A stretch of 64,000 nucleotides of DNA from Sediminibacterium sp. UBA657 (GTDB taxonomy: Bacteria > Bacteroidota > Bacteroidia > Chitinophagales > Chitinophagaceae), in assembly GCA_002299885.1 (NCBI GenBank), contig DBOB01000003.1, positions 15,071-79,070 of the forward strand. Direction: 5' to 3'. Each line of letters begins with the position of its first letter. The first letter of the stretch is position 1. Below the pieces are notes generated by a model. The model was not told the DNA's origin. It made no database searches and saw only the letters and a list, made by a program, of their open reading frames with translations. Below, piece by piece: positions 8,319-17,458 of the stretch. The position numbers and the translations under genes are program-made.

Positions 8319-9413
8319 ATGACAACGGAGGAAATACTAAAAGCATTGAGCAATGTACAAGAGCCAGACCTGGGAAAAGACTTAGTGACATTGAATATGA
8401 TACAGGATCTAAAAATAGATGGGGATGCTGTAAGCTTTACGATTGTATTGACTACGCCTGCTTGTCCAATGAAGGATTTGATGAAAAACGCTTCTGAAAA
8501 TGCTATTAAATTATTGGTAAATCCAAAAGCACAGGTACAAGTCAATTTCACATCTAATACGACTTCCTTAAGAAAAGACGAAAAGTCGGTCTTGTCAAAA
8601 GTGAAAAATATCATTGCCGTAGTGAGTGGTAAAGGTGGGGTAGGTAAAAGTACGGTTGCTGCTAACCTTGCATTGGCTTTGGCTGAAGGTGGTGCAAAAG
8701 TAGGCTTGATGGACGCAGATATTTATGGGCCTAGTGTGCCAATCATGTTTGGTGTTAGAGGCCAAAGACCATTAATGAAAGACGAAGGAGGAAAAGGGGT
8801 GATCATACCTTTGGATCAATATGGCATTAAAATAATGAGTATTGGATTACTAGTAGATGAAAAAGATGCGGTAGTTTGGAGAGGCCCAATGGCAAGTAGT
8901 GCCATTCGTCAATTCATTACCGATGTAGATTGGGGTGAGCTAGACTACCTTGTGATTGATATGCCACCTGGCACAGGCGATATTCATTTGACGATTATGC
9001 AAACAGTTCCTGTGACTGGTGTGGTGATTGTAACGACACCACAGCAAGTGGCTTTGGCCGATGCTAAAAAAGCAATCGCCATGTTTGGACAAGCAAATGT
9101 GAATGTGCCAATTATTGGATTAGTAGAAAACATGGCTTATTTCACGCCTGCAGAATTGCCTGAGAATAAATATTATTTATTTGGAAAAGAAGGAGGACTT
9201 AAATTGGCTTCAGAATATGACCTGTCCTTTTTGGGTCAAATTCCTTTGGTGCAAAGTATTAGAGAGGGCGGAGACGAAGGGGTGCCTGCAATGGTTGGGT
9301 CAGATACGGTATCAAAAGATGCGTTCAGGACTTTTGTGGGCAATGCAGTAAGACAAATCGCAATTCGAAATGCAAATTTACCTCAAACAGCAACCATCAC
9401 TGTAGCACCATAA
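8319..9413 (+). CDS. mrp: Mrp/ApbC family iron-sulfur cluster carrier ATPase
   Basis: A 364-residue P-loop protein of the Mrp/NBP35 family, which carries Fe-S clusters to apoproteins. An N-terminal MIP18/DUF59-like domain (1-75, with TTPACPM around Cys49) is followed by the deviant Walker A GKGGVGKS (104-111), then MDADIYGPS and DMPPGTGD. The C-terminal CxxC that binds the bridging cluster in many homologues is missing: after VENMAYF the sequence continues TPAELPENK without cysteines. The ATG at 8319 is chosen because it follows the promoter at 8278 and starts the DUF59 domain; an upstream TTG at 8283 lies inside the promoter box. The stop overlaps the cmk start by 1 base. Confidence 0.93.
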   Translation: MTTEEILKALSNVQEPDLGKDLVTLNMIQDLKIDGDAVSFTIVLTTPACPMKDLMKNASENAIKLLVNPKAQVQVNFTSNTTSLRKDEKSVLSKVKNIIAVVSGKGGVGKSTVAANLALALAEGGAKVGLMDADIYGPSVPIMFGVRGQRPLMKDEGGKGVIIPLDQYGIKIMSIGLLVDEKDAVVWRGPMASSAIRQFITDVDWGELDYLVIDMPPGTGDIHLTIMQTVPVTGVVIVTTPQQVALADAKKAIAMFGQANVNVPIIGLVENMAYFTPAELPENKYYLFGKEGGLKLASEYDLSFLGQIPLVQSIREGGDEGVPAMVGSDTVSKDAFRTFVGNAVRQIAIRNANLPQTATITVAP

Positions 9414-10093
9414 TGGATAAGAAAATCATCATAGCAATAGACGGCTTTTCATCCTGCGGGAAGAGTACACTTGCTAAAGCAATGGCGAAAGCATTAGAGT
9501 ATGTATTTGTTGATACAGGTGCAATGTATCGAGCCATCGCCCTATATTTTTTAAGAAACAATATTGCATTTAATGACAATGCGTCTATTGAAGCTGCATT
9601 GCATGAAATTGAATTAAGATTTAAGTACAATAGTGTAAGTCAGAAAAGCGATATGTATTTAAATGGTGAAAATGTTGAACAAGAAATTCGTGAAATGCAA
9701 GTGAGTCAAAAAGTAAGCGAAGTGGCATCTATTGCAGCGGTGAGAGATTTTGCAGTTGCGCAACAACAAGCTATGGGAGTGGATAAAGGCATTGTGATGG
9801 ATGGAAGAGATATCGGCACGGTGGTATTCCCAAATGCAGCATTAAAAATATTTGTCACTGCAGATCCAGCCATTAGATTGGAACGTAGGTACCAAGAACT
9901 ACTTCAAACAAATCCTACCATAAGTAAGGAAGAAGTTGCTGCAAATTTGCAACAAAGAGATTCAATGGATAGCACAAGGGAGCATAGTCCTTTAAAACAA
10001 GCGGAGGATGCGTTGGTATTAGACAATACTAATTTAGATAGAGCGCAGCAATTCGAGCTTGCCATGCAGTGGGCCATGGAGCGGATAAATTAA
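9413..10093 (+). CDS. cmk: Cytidylate kinase
   Basis: Phosphorylates CMP/dCMP. The 226-residue protein has the P-loop GFSSCGKSTLAK (11-22), the DTGAMYRA motif (about 35-42) and the NMP-binding DGRDIGTVVFP (about 126-136). The ATG at 9413 shares its A with the TAA stop of mrp, which indicates translational coupling. The end overlaps the antiparallel stop of ispH by 4 bases. Confidence 0.96.
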   Translation: MDKKIIIAIDGFSSCGKSTLAKAMAKALEYVFVDTGAMYRAIALYFLRNNIAFNDNASIEAALHEIELRFKYNSVSQKSDMYLNGENVEQEIREMQVSQKVSEVASIAAVRDFAVAQQQAMGVDKGIVMDGRDIGTVVFPNAALKIFVTADPAIRLERRYQELLQTNPTISKEEVAANLQQRDSMDSTREHSPLKQAEDALVLDNTNLDRAQQFELAMQWAMERIN

Positions 10094-11313
10094 TCCATCC
10101 AACTTTCCTTTACTTTTTCAAATGCAGCTTCTAATTGATAAAAGCTAAGAATTTTTTTGATAACAGCTTCTACAACGGTGTCTGGACAGCTTGCACCACT
10201 TGTCATTAAAATTCGAATAGGATTTGCATCAGGTAAATAACCCTCTACTATTTCTGATTGTTTGTTTTTCCAATTGGTTTTTTCAATCCTTTGCGCATCT
10301 ATAATTTTACTTACGTCATCAATAAAATAAGTAGGTAGTTTTCGCTCACACAATTCTACCAAGTGTGAACTATTGCTGCTATTTTTTCCACCCATCACAA
10401 TCGCTAAATCAGCTTGGGTCTCAAGTAGTCCAATCACTGCAGACTGATTGTCATTGGTGGCATAACAAAGTGTATCCCTTGTATCGGCAAAATGGGCAGC
10501 TAAATTTTCTGGACCAAATTTTGTTAAAATGACTTGCTTTAGATAATCTGAAATTGCTTGGGTGTCGGTGGCCAATTGCGTTGTTTGGTTCACAACACCA
10601 ATTTTATCTAAATGTATAGCTGGATCAAAGTTTGCTGAGAAACGATTGATAAAAAAATCATAAAAATAAGTGAGAGGCAATTCGCCGCTAATAATTTTTC
10701 CCAAGACCTTCGTTTCTTCAATATCGTTTACAATTAATGTGGGCGTATGTGCAGAAGTATGCGAAAAAGTGGCCCTTGTTTCTTCGTGCTTTGGTTTACC
10801 ATGTATAACAATAGAGTAGCCTTTTTGTGCTATTTGTTCACTACGGTTCCAAACTTTTTCAACAAAAGGGCAGGTAGTATCATAGGATTCTATTGCAATA
10901 CCTTTTGCTCTTAATTTCTCCTCTAATTCTAGTGTGGTGCCAAATGCAGGAATAATGACAATATCGTCTTTTGTTAATTCGGATAAAGTAATCAATTCTT
11001 TGCCTAAAGTATCTTGTAAAAATTGTACGCCTTTGCTTGTTAAGTCATTGTTCACTTGAGGATTATGGATCATCTCACTCAATAAAAATATTCTTTTGCC
11101 CTTATTTTCCTCAATGGTTCTATAGGCAATATCAATCGCATTTTCTACCCCATAACAAAATCCAAAATGCCTTGCTAAATAGATTTTCACCTTGCCAAAG
11201 TCAAGTTCGGTTGGGGTGAAATCTTTCTTGAGCTTATCGTCCAATTTGCGCTTTTGTTTGATCGCGACAATTAATGGGCTTCTGTAGCCTGAAGGCACTT
11301 CAAAATTTTTCAT
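10090..11313 (-). CDS. ispH: 4-hydroxy-3-methylbut-2-enyl diphosphate reductase
   Basis: Last step of the MEP isoprenoid pathway, producing IPP and DMAPP. The three Fe-S cluster cysteines are visible: Cys53 in FGFCYGVENA, Cys148 in TTCPFVEK and Cys376 in SGASCPDT. HGKPKHEE, GVVNQTTQ and the GGKNSSNSSHL diphosphate-binding motif are also present. At 407 residues it is longer than the E. coli enzyme, mainly because of an N-terminal extension of about 40 residues and an insert around 205-240. A promoter box lies 21 bases upstream of the ATG. Confidence 0.95.
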   Translation of the reverse strand: MKNFEVPSGYRSPLIVAIKQKRKLDDKLKKDFTPTELDFGKVKIYLARHFGFCYGVENAIDIAYRTIEENKGKRIFLLSEMIHNPQVNNDLTSKGVQFLQDTLGKELITLSELTKDDIVIIPAFGTTLELEEKLRAKGIAIESYDTTCPFVEKVWNRSEQIAQKGYSIVIHGKPKHEETRATFSHTSAHTPTLIVNDIEETKVLGKIISGELPLTYFYDFFINRFSANFDPAIHLDKIGVVNQTTQLATDTQAISDYLKQVILTKFGPENLAAHFADTRDTLCYATNDNQSAVIGLLETQADLAIVMGGKNSSNSSHLVELCERKLPTYFIDDVSKIIDAQRIEKTNWKNKQSEIVEGYLPDANPIRILMTSGASCPDTVVEAVIKKILSFYQLEAAFEKVKESWMD

Positions 11314-11334
11314 CTATTTCGATATTAACGTATA

Positions 11335-11342
11335 CAAAAGTA
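11335..11342 (-). promoter_or_regulatory. Promoter -7 box of ispH
   Basis: Minus-strand TACTTTTG, an exact consensus match, 21 bases before the ispH ATG. No clear -33 TTG at the usual distance. Confidence 0.5.
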
Positions 11343-11383
11343 CAATCTTCGTTGCTTTTTCCCCTATTTTAATTTAGTGCTTG

Positions 11384-11391
11384 TATCTTTG
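11384..11391 (+). promoter_or_regulatory. Promoter -7 box of the ABC-F gene
   Basis: TATCTTTG, an exact consensus match, followed by CGCC and the ATG at 11396. This predicts a leaderless mRNA and rules out the TTG at 11381 as the start codon, because it precedes the box. Confidence 0.6.
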
Positions 11392-11395
11392 CGCC

Positions 11396-13327
11396 ATGCA
11401 TTATGTATCTGTAGAAAATCTGACAAAGAGTTATGGTATTACGCCTTTATTTAAGGGAATCAGCTTTAATATCAACGAGGGTGACAGAATCGCCTTGGTG
11501 GCCAGGAATGGTATTGGGAAAAGTACGCTTTTAAGAATCTTATCCGGTAAAGAAGTGCCAGACTCTGGGACTGCTAAAGTGCATAAAGACGTCCACTTGG
11601 TCTTATTTGAACAAGACCCTCAATTTATAGAAACTGCATCTGTTACACAGAACTTGTTCAATCAAGAACATCCTATCATGAAGGCCATCAGTAATTATGA
11701 AATGGCCATGGAGACAGAAGATGAAAATTTGATTACAGATGCGATTATGGAAATGGAGGAGAACAATGCTTGGGACTTTGAATCAAAAGTAAAAACGATT
11801 TTAACCCAATTAAATATCCATCATTTAGAACAACCCGTTTCTAAATTAAGTGGTGGACAAAGAAAGCGTGTTTCTTTAGCTAAAACACTGATCCAAATTG
11901 GATTTGAACCAAAACATGTTTTATTATTAATGGATGAACCAACCAATCACTTGGATTTAAATATGATTGAATGGCTGGAAAATTATTTAGAGCAAGAAAA
12001 AGTAACCTTATTACTTGTGTCACATGATCGTTATTTCTTAGAAGCAGTCACAGACGAGATTTGGGAATTAGAAAGAGAAAAATTATATAGTTACAAAGGG
12101 GATTATGAAAATTATTTAGAGAAGAAAGCTGCTAGGATTGAATCAGAATTGGCAAGTATTGACAAAGCAAAAAATACCTTTAGAAAAGAATTAGAGTGGA
12201 TGCGTAAGCAGCCAAAAGCGAGGACAACTAAAAGTAAAAGTAGGCAGGATAATTTTTACGAAGTAGAAGCGAAGGCAAAACAAAAAATAGAAGACACCAA
12301 TTTGCAATTGGACATGAAGATGACCCGATTGGGGGGTAAGATTATTGAAGCTATTAAAGTCTACAAGTCCTATGGCGATTTGGTTGTGTTAAAAGGCTTT
12401 GATTATACTTTTAGTAAAGGAGAACGTATTGGTATTGTAGGCAAGAATGGGGTTGGGAAGTCTACTTTTTTACAAATTTTACAAGGTTTGACAATGCCAG
12501 ATAGTGGTAAAATCAATGTTGGCGATACCATTGTCTTTGGTCATTTTTCTCAAGAAGGGCTTACCTACAAAAAGGACATGCGTGTCATTGAATACTTAAA
12601 AACATTTGCCGAGCAGTTTCCTTTGGCTAGCGGTGGCACATTGAGTGCAGCACAATTCTTAGAATTATTTTTATTCACTCCAGACAAACAATATACTTAT
12701 TTAAGCGCTTTGAGTGGTGGAGAGAAAAAAAGACTGCAGCTTTTAACCATCTTATTTAAAAATCCTAATTTTCTAATCTTGGATGAGCCTACCAATGATT
12801 TAGACCTTCCAACTTTAGCGGTATTAGAACAGTTTTTAATTGATTTTGCGGGTTGTGTATTATTGGTATCACATGATCGTTACTTTATGGATAAATTAGT
12901 TGACCACTTATTTATATTTGAAGGGGATGGTGTGATTCGTGACTATCCTGGTAATTATACACAGTTTAGAATTTTAGAAAAAAGCAAACAAAACTATGCT
13001 GCTGTAAGCTCTGATATCACCACGCAGATAGAGCACGAGGTAAAGCCAATAGCTTCTGCAACAATAAGCCCATCAAATGATTTTGTAATTGACAATACTC
13101 CAAAGAAAGTGGCTGAAAAAATGTCTTACAAAGAAAAATTAGAACTAGAACAATTAAATAAGTCCATGCCTGCATTAGAAATAAAAAAAGCGACACTCAC
13201 CAGCGAACTTAACAATACGACCGGAGATTATAATGCAATCACTGCCCTGAGTGCACAGCTGGCTTCGGTTACAGCCGAATTAGAAGCATCAGAATTAAGG
13301 TGGTTAGAACTAAGCGAAAAACAATAG
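11396..13327 (+). CDS. ABC-F family ATPase, Uup-like
   Basis: A 643-residue soluble protein with two ABC ATPase domains and no membrane domain. First domain: P-loop ARNGIGKST (36-44), signature LSGGQRKR and Walker B LLLMDEPTNHLD. Second domain: P-loop GKNGVGKST, signature LSGGEKKR and Walker B FLILDEPTNDLD. An arginine/lysine-rich inter-domain linker and a C-terminal coiled-coil (about 580-643) make it Uup-like; ABC-F proteins act on the ribosome. The first P-loop has Ala36 in place of the usual leading Gly. It is unlikely to be a dedicated antibiotic-protection gene, because no resistance context is seen. Confidence 0.93.
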   Translation: MHYVSVENLTKSYGITPLFKGISFNINEGDRIALVARNGIGKSTLLRILSGKEVPDSGTAKVHKDVHLVLFEQDPQFIETASVTQNLFNQEHPIMKAISNYEMAMETEDENLITDAIMEMEENNAWDFESKVKTILTQLNIHHLEQPVSKLSGGQRKRVSLAKTLIQIGFEPKHVLLLMDEPTNHLDLNMIEWLENYLEQEKVTLLLVSHDRYFLEAVTDEIWELEREKLYSYKGDYENYLEKKAARIESELASIDKAKNTFRKELEWMRKQPKARTTKSKSRQDNFYEVEAKAKQKIEDTNLQLDMKMTRLGGKIIEAIKVYKSYGDLVVLKGFDYTFSKGERIGIVGKNGVGKSTFLQILQGLTMPDSGKINVGDTIVFGHFSQEGLTYKKDMRVIEYLKTFAEQFPLASGGTLSAAQFLELFLFTPDKQYTYLSALSGGEKKRLQLLTILFKNPNFLILDEPTNDLDLPTLAVLEQFLIDFAGCVLLVSHDRYFMDKLVDHLFIFEGDGVIRDYPGNYTQFRILEKSKQNYAAVSSDITTQIEHEVKPIASATISPSNDFVIDNTPKKVAEKMSYKEKLELEQLNKSMPALEIKKATLTSELNNTTGDYNAITALSAQLASVTAELEASELRWLELSEKQ

Positions 13328-13350
13328 TTTGTTAGTATTTTCTACAAAAT

Positions 13351-13386
13351 GAGGCCTAGGTCTTATATAATTGAGGCCTAAGTTTT
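13351..13386. repeat. Direct repeat upstream of the XRE regulator
   Basis: GAGGCCTAGGTCTT (13351-13364) and GAGGCCTAAGTTTT (13373-13386) match at 12 of 14 positions and are 22 bases apart, about two helical turns. This spacing suits two repressor sites on one DNA face. Operator function is inferred. Confidence 0.45.
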
Positions 13387-13404
13387 GGACATGATTTTAT
13401 TGAT

Positions 13405-13458
13405 AGAGGTAATTTAGTATAACGATACAGCAAACAATATCGTATTAAATTCACCTCT
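13405..13458. promoter_or_regulatory. Imperfect dyad upstream of the XRE regulator
   Basis: The left arm (13405-13427, starting AGAGGT and ending ACGATA) mirrors the right arm (13438-13458, starting TATCGT and ending ACCTCT) around a 10-base spacer, with a few gaps. It lies 14 bases before the regulator ATG. It could be an autoregulatory operator or a leader hairpin. Confidence 0.45.
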
Positions 13459-13471
13459 AAATATTATTATC

Positions 13472-13906
13472 ATGAAACCAATTGAAAGAATCGAAATCTT
13501 TATGCATTTCAAAAAGATTTCGCCACATGCTTTTGAGCAAAAAATTGATTTGTCCAATGGCTACTTTTCAAAGCAATTAAAAAACTTAGGATCGGTAGGA
13601 TCAGATATCTTAATTAAGATATATCTAGCCTATCCAGAACTTGATATTTTATGGATACTAACAGGGGAGGGTCAAATGCTAAAACAGGCCGAACAAGAAA
13701 GTCAACAAATAGGCGATATTATTTTAGAAGACTTTACAAATAAATATACAAGCGAAAACAAGAAATTAAAAAAACTTGAAAACGATTTTGATAAATTACA
13801 AACCTCATTAACTGATAAGGAGAAAATCATTGGTTTGTATGAGTTCATGTTAAATGGAAATCCTCCTATCACTAGTAGTAGTGTCGTAAAAAGGATGGAT
13901 GCCTAG
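13472..13906 (+). CDS. XRE-type helix-turn-helix regulator
   Basis: A 144-residue protein. Residues about 3-66 form a Cro/CI-like helix-turn-helix domain (recognition region around LSNGYFSKQLKN, followed by GSDILIKIYLAYPELDILWILTGEG), a form common in Bacteroidota regulators. The C-terminal half is charged and predicted coiled-coil (about 85-125), suiting dimerisation. There is no peptidase or sensor domain. The gene stands alone between repeats upstream and a bidirectional terminator downstream, so self-regulation is likely. Phage origin is possible, but no phage genes are nearby. Confidence 0.8.
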   Translation: MKPIERIEIFMHFKKISPHAFEQKIDLSNGYFSKQLKNLGSVGSDILIKIYLAYPELDILWILTGEGQMLKQAEQESQQIGDIILEDFTNKYTSENKKLKKLENDFDKLQTSLTDKEKIIGLYEFMLNGNPPITSSSVVKRMDA

Positions 13907-13929
13907 TTATATATGCTGAATTAGATCAA

Positions 13930-13963
13930 AAAAAGAGGCACTTCAATTGAAGTGCCTCTTTTT
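13930..13963. terminator. Bidirectional terminator between the XRE gene and gcvP
   Basis: Perfect stem GAGGCACTTC / GAAGTGCCTC (13935-13944 with 13949-13958) around an AATT loop. It is flanked by an A-run on the left and a T-run on the right, so it can serve both convergent genes. Confidence 0.9.
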
Positions 13964-13989
13964 ATACTTACTATTTATTGTTATCCTAA

Positions 13990-16839
13990 TTATGCATAAG
14001 ATGATACAGGCTCACAAGTACAAACTAGGTTTCTGTCCCCATGTGTATTGTTTACACGCGCTACTGTTGGCCAAAATTTATTCAACGCAACATAAGGTAG
14101 TGGGAATGCAGCTTCTTGTCTTGTATAACTATGAGACCATTCGTTTGCACAAATCACATGTTGTGTATGTGGTGCATTTTTCAATGGATTATCTGTTTTA
14201 TCAAAACGGCCTGTTTCAATGGCAACAATTTCTGCATGGATTGCTAACAATGCATCACAGAAGCGATCCAATTCTGCCATGTCCTCGCTTTCTGTAGGCT
14301 CAATCATAATAGTGCCTGCTACAGGGAAGCTCATTGTTGGTGCATGGAATCCGTAATCTATCAATCGCTTAGCCACATCTTCTGCTTCAATACCTGCAGT
14401 TTGTTTAAATGGTCTTAGGTCAATGATGAATTCGTGTGCGCATGTACCATTCTTGCTAGTGTATAAAATAGTGTATGCTTTTTCCAATCTTGATTTCATA
14501 TAGTTTGCATTCAGGATGGCATAGCTGGTTGCTAATTCCAATCCTTTGGCACCTAACATTTTGATATAAGCATAACTAATTAATAAAATACTTGCAGATC
14601 CTAATGGCGCACCACTTACTGCGTTGGTTGCATCTCCATTCTTAATATGACCTGGCAAGAAAGGTGCTAATTTATCATTCACACAAATTGGTCCAACACC
14701 TGGTCCACCTCCACCATGTGGAATCGCAAATGTTTTATGTAAATTCAAGTGACATACATCCGCACCAATATTTCCTGGACTTGTTAATCCAACCTGCGCA
14801 TTCATGTTAGCGCCATCCATGTAAACCATACCACCATTTACGTGAATGGTATTACAAATATCCATGATGGTTTCTTCAAACACACCATGTGTAGACGGAT
14901 AAGTCACCATCAGTGCACCAAGATTGTCTTTATGTTGAATTGCTTTTTCTGTAAGATCTGCCACATCAATATTTCCTGCAGCATCACATGCCACTACCAC
15001 TACTTTAAAGCCAGCCATAACCGCACTTGCAGGGTTGGTGCCGTGTGCACTAATTGGAATCAAAACAATATTTCTATGCGGCTCATTTCTGGCAGCATGG
15101 TAAGAACGAATGGTTAATAATCCTGCATACTCACCTTGTGCACCACTGTTAGGTTGTAAACTACAAGCAGTGAATCCAGTTGTTTGACATAAATAAGCAC
15201 TTAGCTCTTTTACAATCTCTTGGTATCCGATGGTTTGATTTGCTGGTGCAAATGGATGCAAGCCGCCAAAACAAGGCCAACTCACTGGAATCATTTCTGT
15301 CGCAGCATTCAATTTCATCGTACAACTACCAAGGCTAATCATACTCATATTTAAAGAAAGGTCTTTATTCTCTAATTGCTTGATATAACGCATCATTTGT
15401 GTCTCACTATGATGTGTGTTGAATACAGGATGTGTTAAGTAGTTGCTGGTTCTAACCAATTGCGCTGGTATAGCTGCGTTTTTGATATTTGCATTCAATG
15501 CATTAGCAGTTTTGCCTGTCAATGTTTCAAACAAATGCACAATTGATTGAATGTCTTTTACAGAGGTTGTTTCGTCAATACTGATAGAAACTGTGCCATT
15601 TGTAAAATAGTTGAAATTGATCGCTTCTTTGTTTGCAAGCTCAAATAATTTATTCGCATCAAAACCTGTTAAGTGTAATGTGTCGAAATAAAATTCATTC
15701 ACTTGTTGAACTCCTAAACTTTCTAATTGTTGTGCCAATCCTTGAGCCAATGCATGCACTCTTGTAGCGATTGCTTTTAATCCATCAGGTCCATGATATA
15801 CTGCATACATCACAGCCATGTTTGCAAGTAATGCTTGTGCAGTACAAATATTAGAAGTTGCCTTTTCGCGTTTAATATGTTGCTCTCTAGTTTGCAATGC
15901 CATTCTTAATGCACGGTTGCCCTGTGCATCTATACTTACGCCAATCAATCTTCCTGGCATACCTCTTTTAAAGGCATCTTTTGTTGCAAAATAAGCAGCA
16001 TGTGGTCCACCAAATCCCATTGGTACACCAAATCTTTGTGTGTTACCTACAGCCACATCTGCATTCAATTCACCTGGACTTTTTAAAACAGTCAATGAAA
16101 GTAAGTCGGCTACTAAAATGACCATTCCACCTACCTGGTGTACTTGGTCTATAAAGCTGGTGTAGTCTTGGATTGCACCATTGGCGTTTGGATATTGAAG
16201 GATTGCACCAAAGAATCCACCATCAATAGTAGCAGTTTTAAAATCACCTGTCACTAATTCTACACCAATTGGCGTTGCTCTAGTTTGCAAAACAGATTTT
16301 GTTTGTGCAAAAATAGCTTCGTCCACAAATAATTTTGGTTGACTAATGACCTCTGATTTATTGATATGATTAAAGATCATCGCCATCGCTTCTGCAGCTG
16401 CAGTCGCTTCGTCTAATAAAGAGGCGTTTGCAATATCCATTCCAGTCAAATCGGTCACCATAGTTTGAAAGTTCAATAAACTTTCTAAACGACCTTGTGC
16501 AATTTCTGCTTGATAAGGTGTGTATTGTGTATACCAACCTGGGTTTTCAAATATATTTCTTAGGATCACAGAAGGCGTGATAGTGCCATAGTAACCTTGT
16601 CCGATAAAATTTTTCGCAACAATATTTTTCTCACCAATTGCTTTAAGTGATTGCAACATTTCAAACTCGGTCAATCCCTCTGGAATCTCCATTGGTTTTG
16701 TTAAACGAATATTTGCAGGTACAATTTTGTCTATTAATGCTGCTAAAGTATCCACTCCAACTGCCTTCAACATTTTTGCACTATCTACTGGATTTGGGCC
16801 AATATGTCTTTGGATAAATTCTGCGCCATTTTGATTCAT
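13990..16839 (-). CDS. gcvP: Glycine dehydrogenase (decarboxylating), P-protein
   Basis: The PLP-dependent P-protein of the glycine cleavage system: it decarboxylates glycine and passes the aminomethyl group to the H-protein lipoyl arm. It is a single chain of 949 residues, the fused homodimeric type. The PLP lysine is Lys702 in [13 protein letters not shown], followed by the glycine-rich GGGGPGVGP. The ATG at 16839 is preferred over a GTG at 16872 because the GTG overlaps the promoter box; the protein then begins [16 protein letters not shown], the usual family start. The gcvT and gcvH genes are not in this window. Confidence 0.96.
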   Translation of the reverse strand: MNQNGAEFIQRHIGPNPVDSAKMLKAVGVDTLAALIDKIVPANIRLTKPMEIPEGLTEFEMLQSLKAIGEKNIVAKNFIGQGYYGTITPSVILRNIFENPGWYTQYTPYQAEIAQGRLESLLNFQTMVTDLTGMDIANASLLDEATAAAEAMAMIFNHINKSEVISQPKLFVDEAIFAQTKSVLQTRATPIGVELVTGDFKTATIDGGFFGAILQYPNANGAIQDYTSFIDQVHQVGGMVILVADLLSLTVLKSPGELNADVAVGNTQRFGVPMGFGGPHAAYFATKDAFKRGMPGRLIGVSIDAQGNRALRMALQTREQHIKREKATSNICTAQALLANMAVMYAVYHGPDGLKAIATRVHALAQGLAQQLESLGVQQVNEFYFDTLHLTGFDANKLFELANKEAINFNYFTNGTVSISIDETTSVKDIQSIVHLFETLTGKTANALNANIKNAAIPAQLVRTSNYLTHPVFNTHHSETQMMRYIKQLENKDLSLNMSMISLGSCTMKLNAATEMIPVSWPCFGGLHPFAPANQTIGYQEIVKELSAYLCQTTGFTACSLQPNSGAQGEYAGLLTIRSYHAARNEPHRNIVLIPISAHGTNPASAVMAGFKVVVVACDAAGNIDVADLTEKAIQHKDNLGALMVTYPSTHGVFEETIMDICNTIHVNGGMVYMDGANMNAQVGLTSPGNIGADVCHLNLHKTFAIPHGGGGPGVGPICVNDKLAPFLPGHIKNGDATNAVSGAPLGSASILLISYAYIKMLGAKGLELATSYAILNANYMKSRLEKAYTILYTSKNGTCAHEFIIDLRPFKQTAGIEAEDVAKRLIDYGFHAPTMSFPVAGTIMIEPTESEDMAELDRFCDALLAIHAEIVAIETGRFDKTDNPLKNAPHTQHVICANEWSHSYTRQEAAFPLPYVALNKFWPTVARVNNTHGDRNLVCTCEPVSSYA

Positions 16840-16871
16840 TTCGACGGAATTGAAAGGGTTAAAAATTGGCA

Positions 16872-16900
16872 CAAAGATAGGCTTTTCGTGCCGCCTTCAA
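16872..16900 (-). promoter_or_regulatory. Promoter of gcvP
   Basis: On the minus strand, TTG (16900-16898), 18 bases, then TATCTTTG (16879-16872). This gives a leader of about 28 bases before the ATG at 16839. I see no glycine riboswitch in this short leader. Confidence 0.6.
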
Positions 16901-16938
16901 AAGGGATAGGGGACTAAATTTACTTGAATGGGGAAAGC

Positions 16939-16969
16939 TTGTGGATGATGGCTAAATAGTTTACTTTTG
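16939..16969 (+). promoter_or_regulatory. Promoter of the cysteine-cluster protein gene
   Basis: TTG at 16939-16941, 20 bases, then TACTTTTG at 16962-16969, both exact. The ATG at 16979 is only 9 bases beyond the box, so the leader is a few bases at most. A TTG codon at 16967 lies inside the box and cannot be the start. Confidence 0.65.
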
Positions 16970-16978
16970 TTATCTATT

Positions 16979-17458
16979 ATGCAAGCAAACACTGAACACT
17001 TATACGATACCCCCGCTCCGGAACAGCTTAAAAAATTCCAGAACTTTCTAAAAAGGGTGGATAAGCGCGTTATTTTAAAGCAATTGCCAGACTTGCATGA
17101 AGCTGCTTTTGAGAAAATCGATTGTTTAGATTGTGCAAGATGTTGCAAAAATTATTCCCCAAGATTCAAAATGCCCGACATTAAAAGAATCAGTAAATAC
17201 ATGGGCATGAAAGAGACCGCATTCATTGATCAGTATTTAAGCATGGACGAAGAAGGGGACTATGTTTCTAAAACAAGGCCTTGCCCTTTTTTAGGTAGTG
17301 ATAATGCATGTGGTATTTATGACCATCGCCCAACCGATTGTCAAAGGTTCCCTTATACCGATGAGGATGTTTTTTTTAAACGCATTCCAATTACAATGAA
17401 AAATGCAGAATTCTGTCCTATTGTGCATGATGTCATGAATGCGCTTATTGCGAAATAA
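16979..17458 (+). CDS. YkgJ-type cysteine cluster protein
   Basis: A 159-residue cytoplasmic protein with the zinc/iron-chelating cysteine cluster pattern of the YkgJ family: CLDCARCC, then CPFL, then CGIYDHRPTDCQRFP and a later CPIV. The eight or so cysteines presumably bind a metal or cluster; the biochemical role of the family is not known to me. The gene ends exactly one base before the convergent MFS gene. Confidence 0.88.
   Translation: MQANTEHLYDTPAPEQLKKFQNFLKRVDKRVILKQLPDLHEAAFEKIDCLDCARCCKNYSPRFKMPDIKRISKYMGMKETAFIDQYLSMDEEGDYVSKTRPCPFLGSDNACGIYDHRPTDCQRFPYTDEDVFFKRIPITMKNAEFCPIVHDVMNALIAK

Noticed and set aside
16840..16872. GTG start for gcvP at 16872
   Set aside because: The codon overlaps the -7 promoter box and adds residues not usual for the family; ATG 16839 fits both.
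16840..16900. Glycine riboswitch upstream of gcvP
   Set aside because: The leader is only about 28 bases and has no paired aptamer-like stems.
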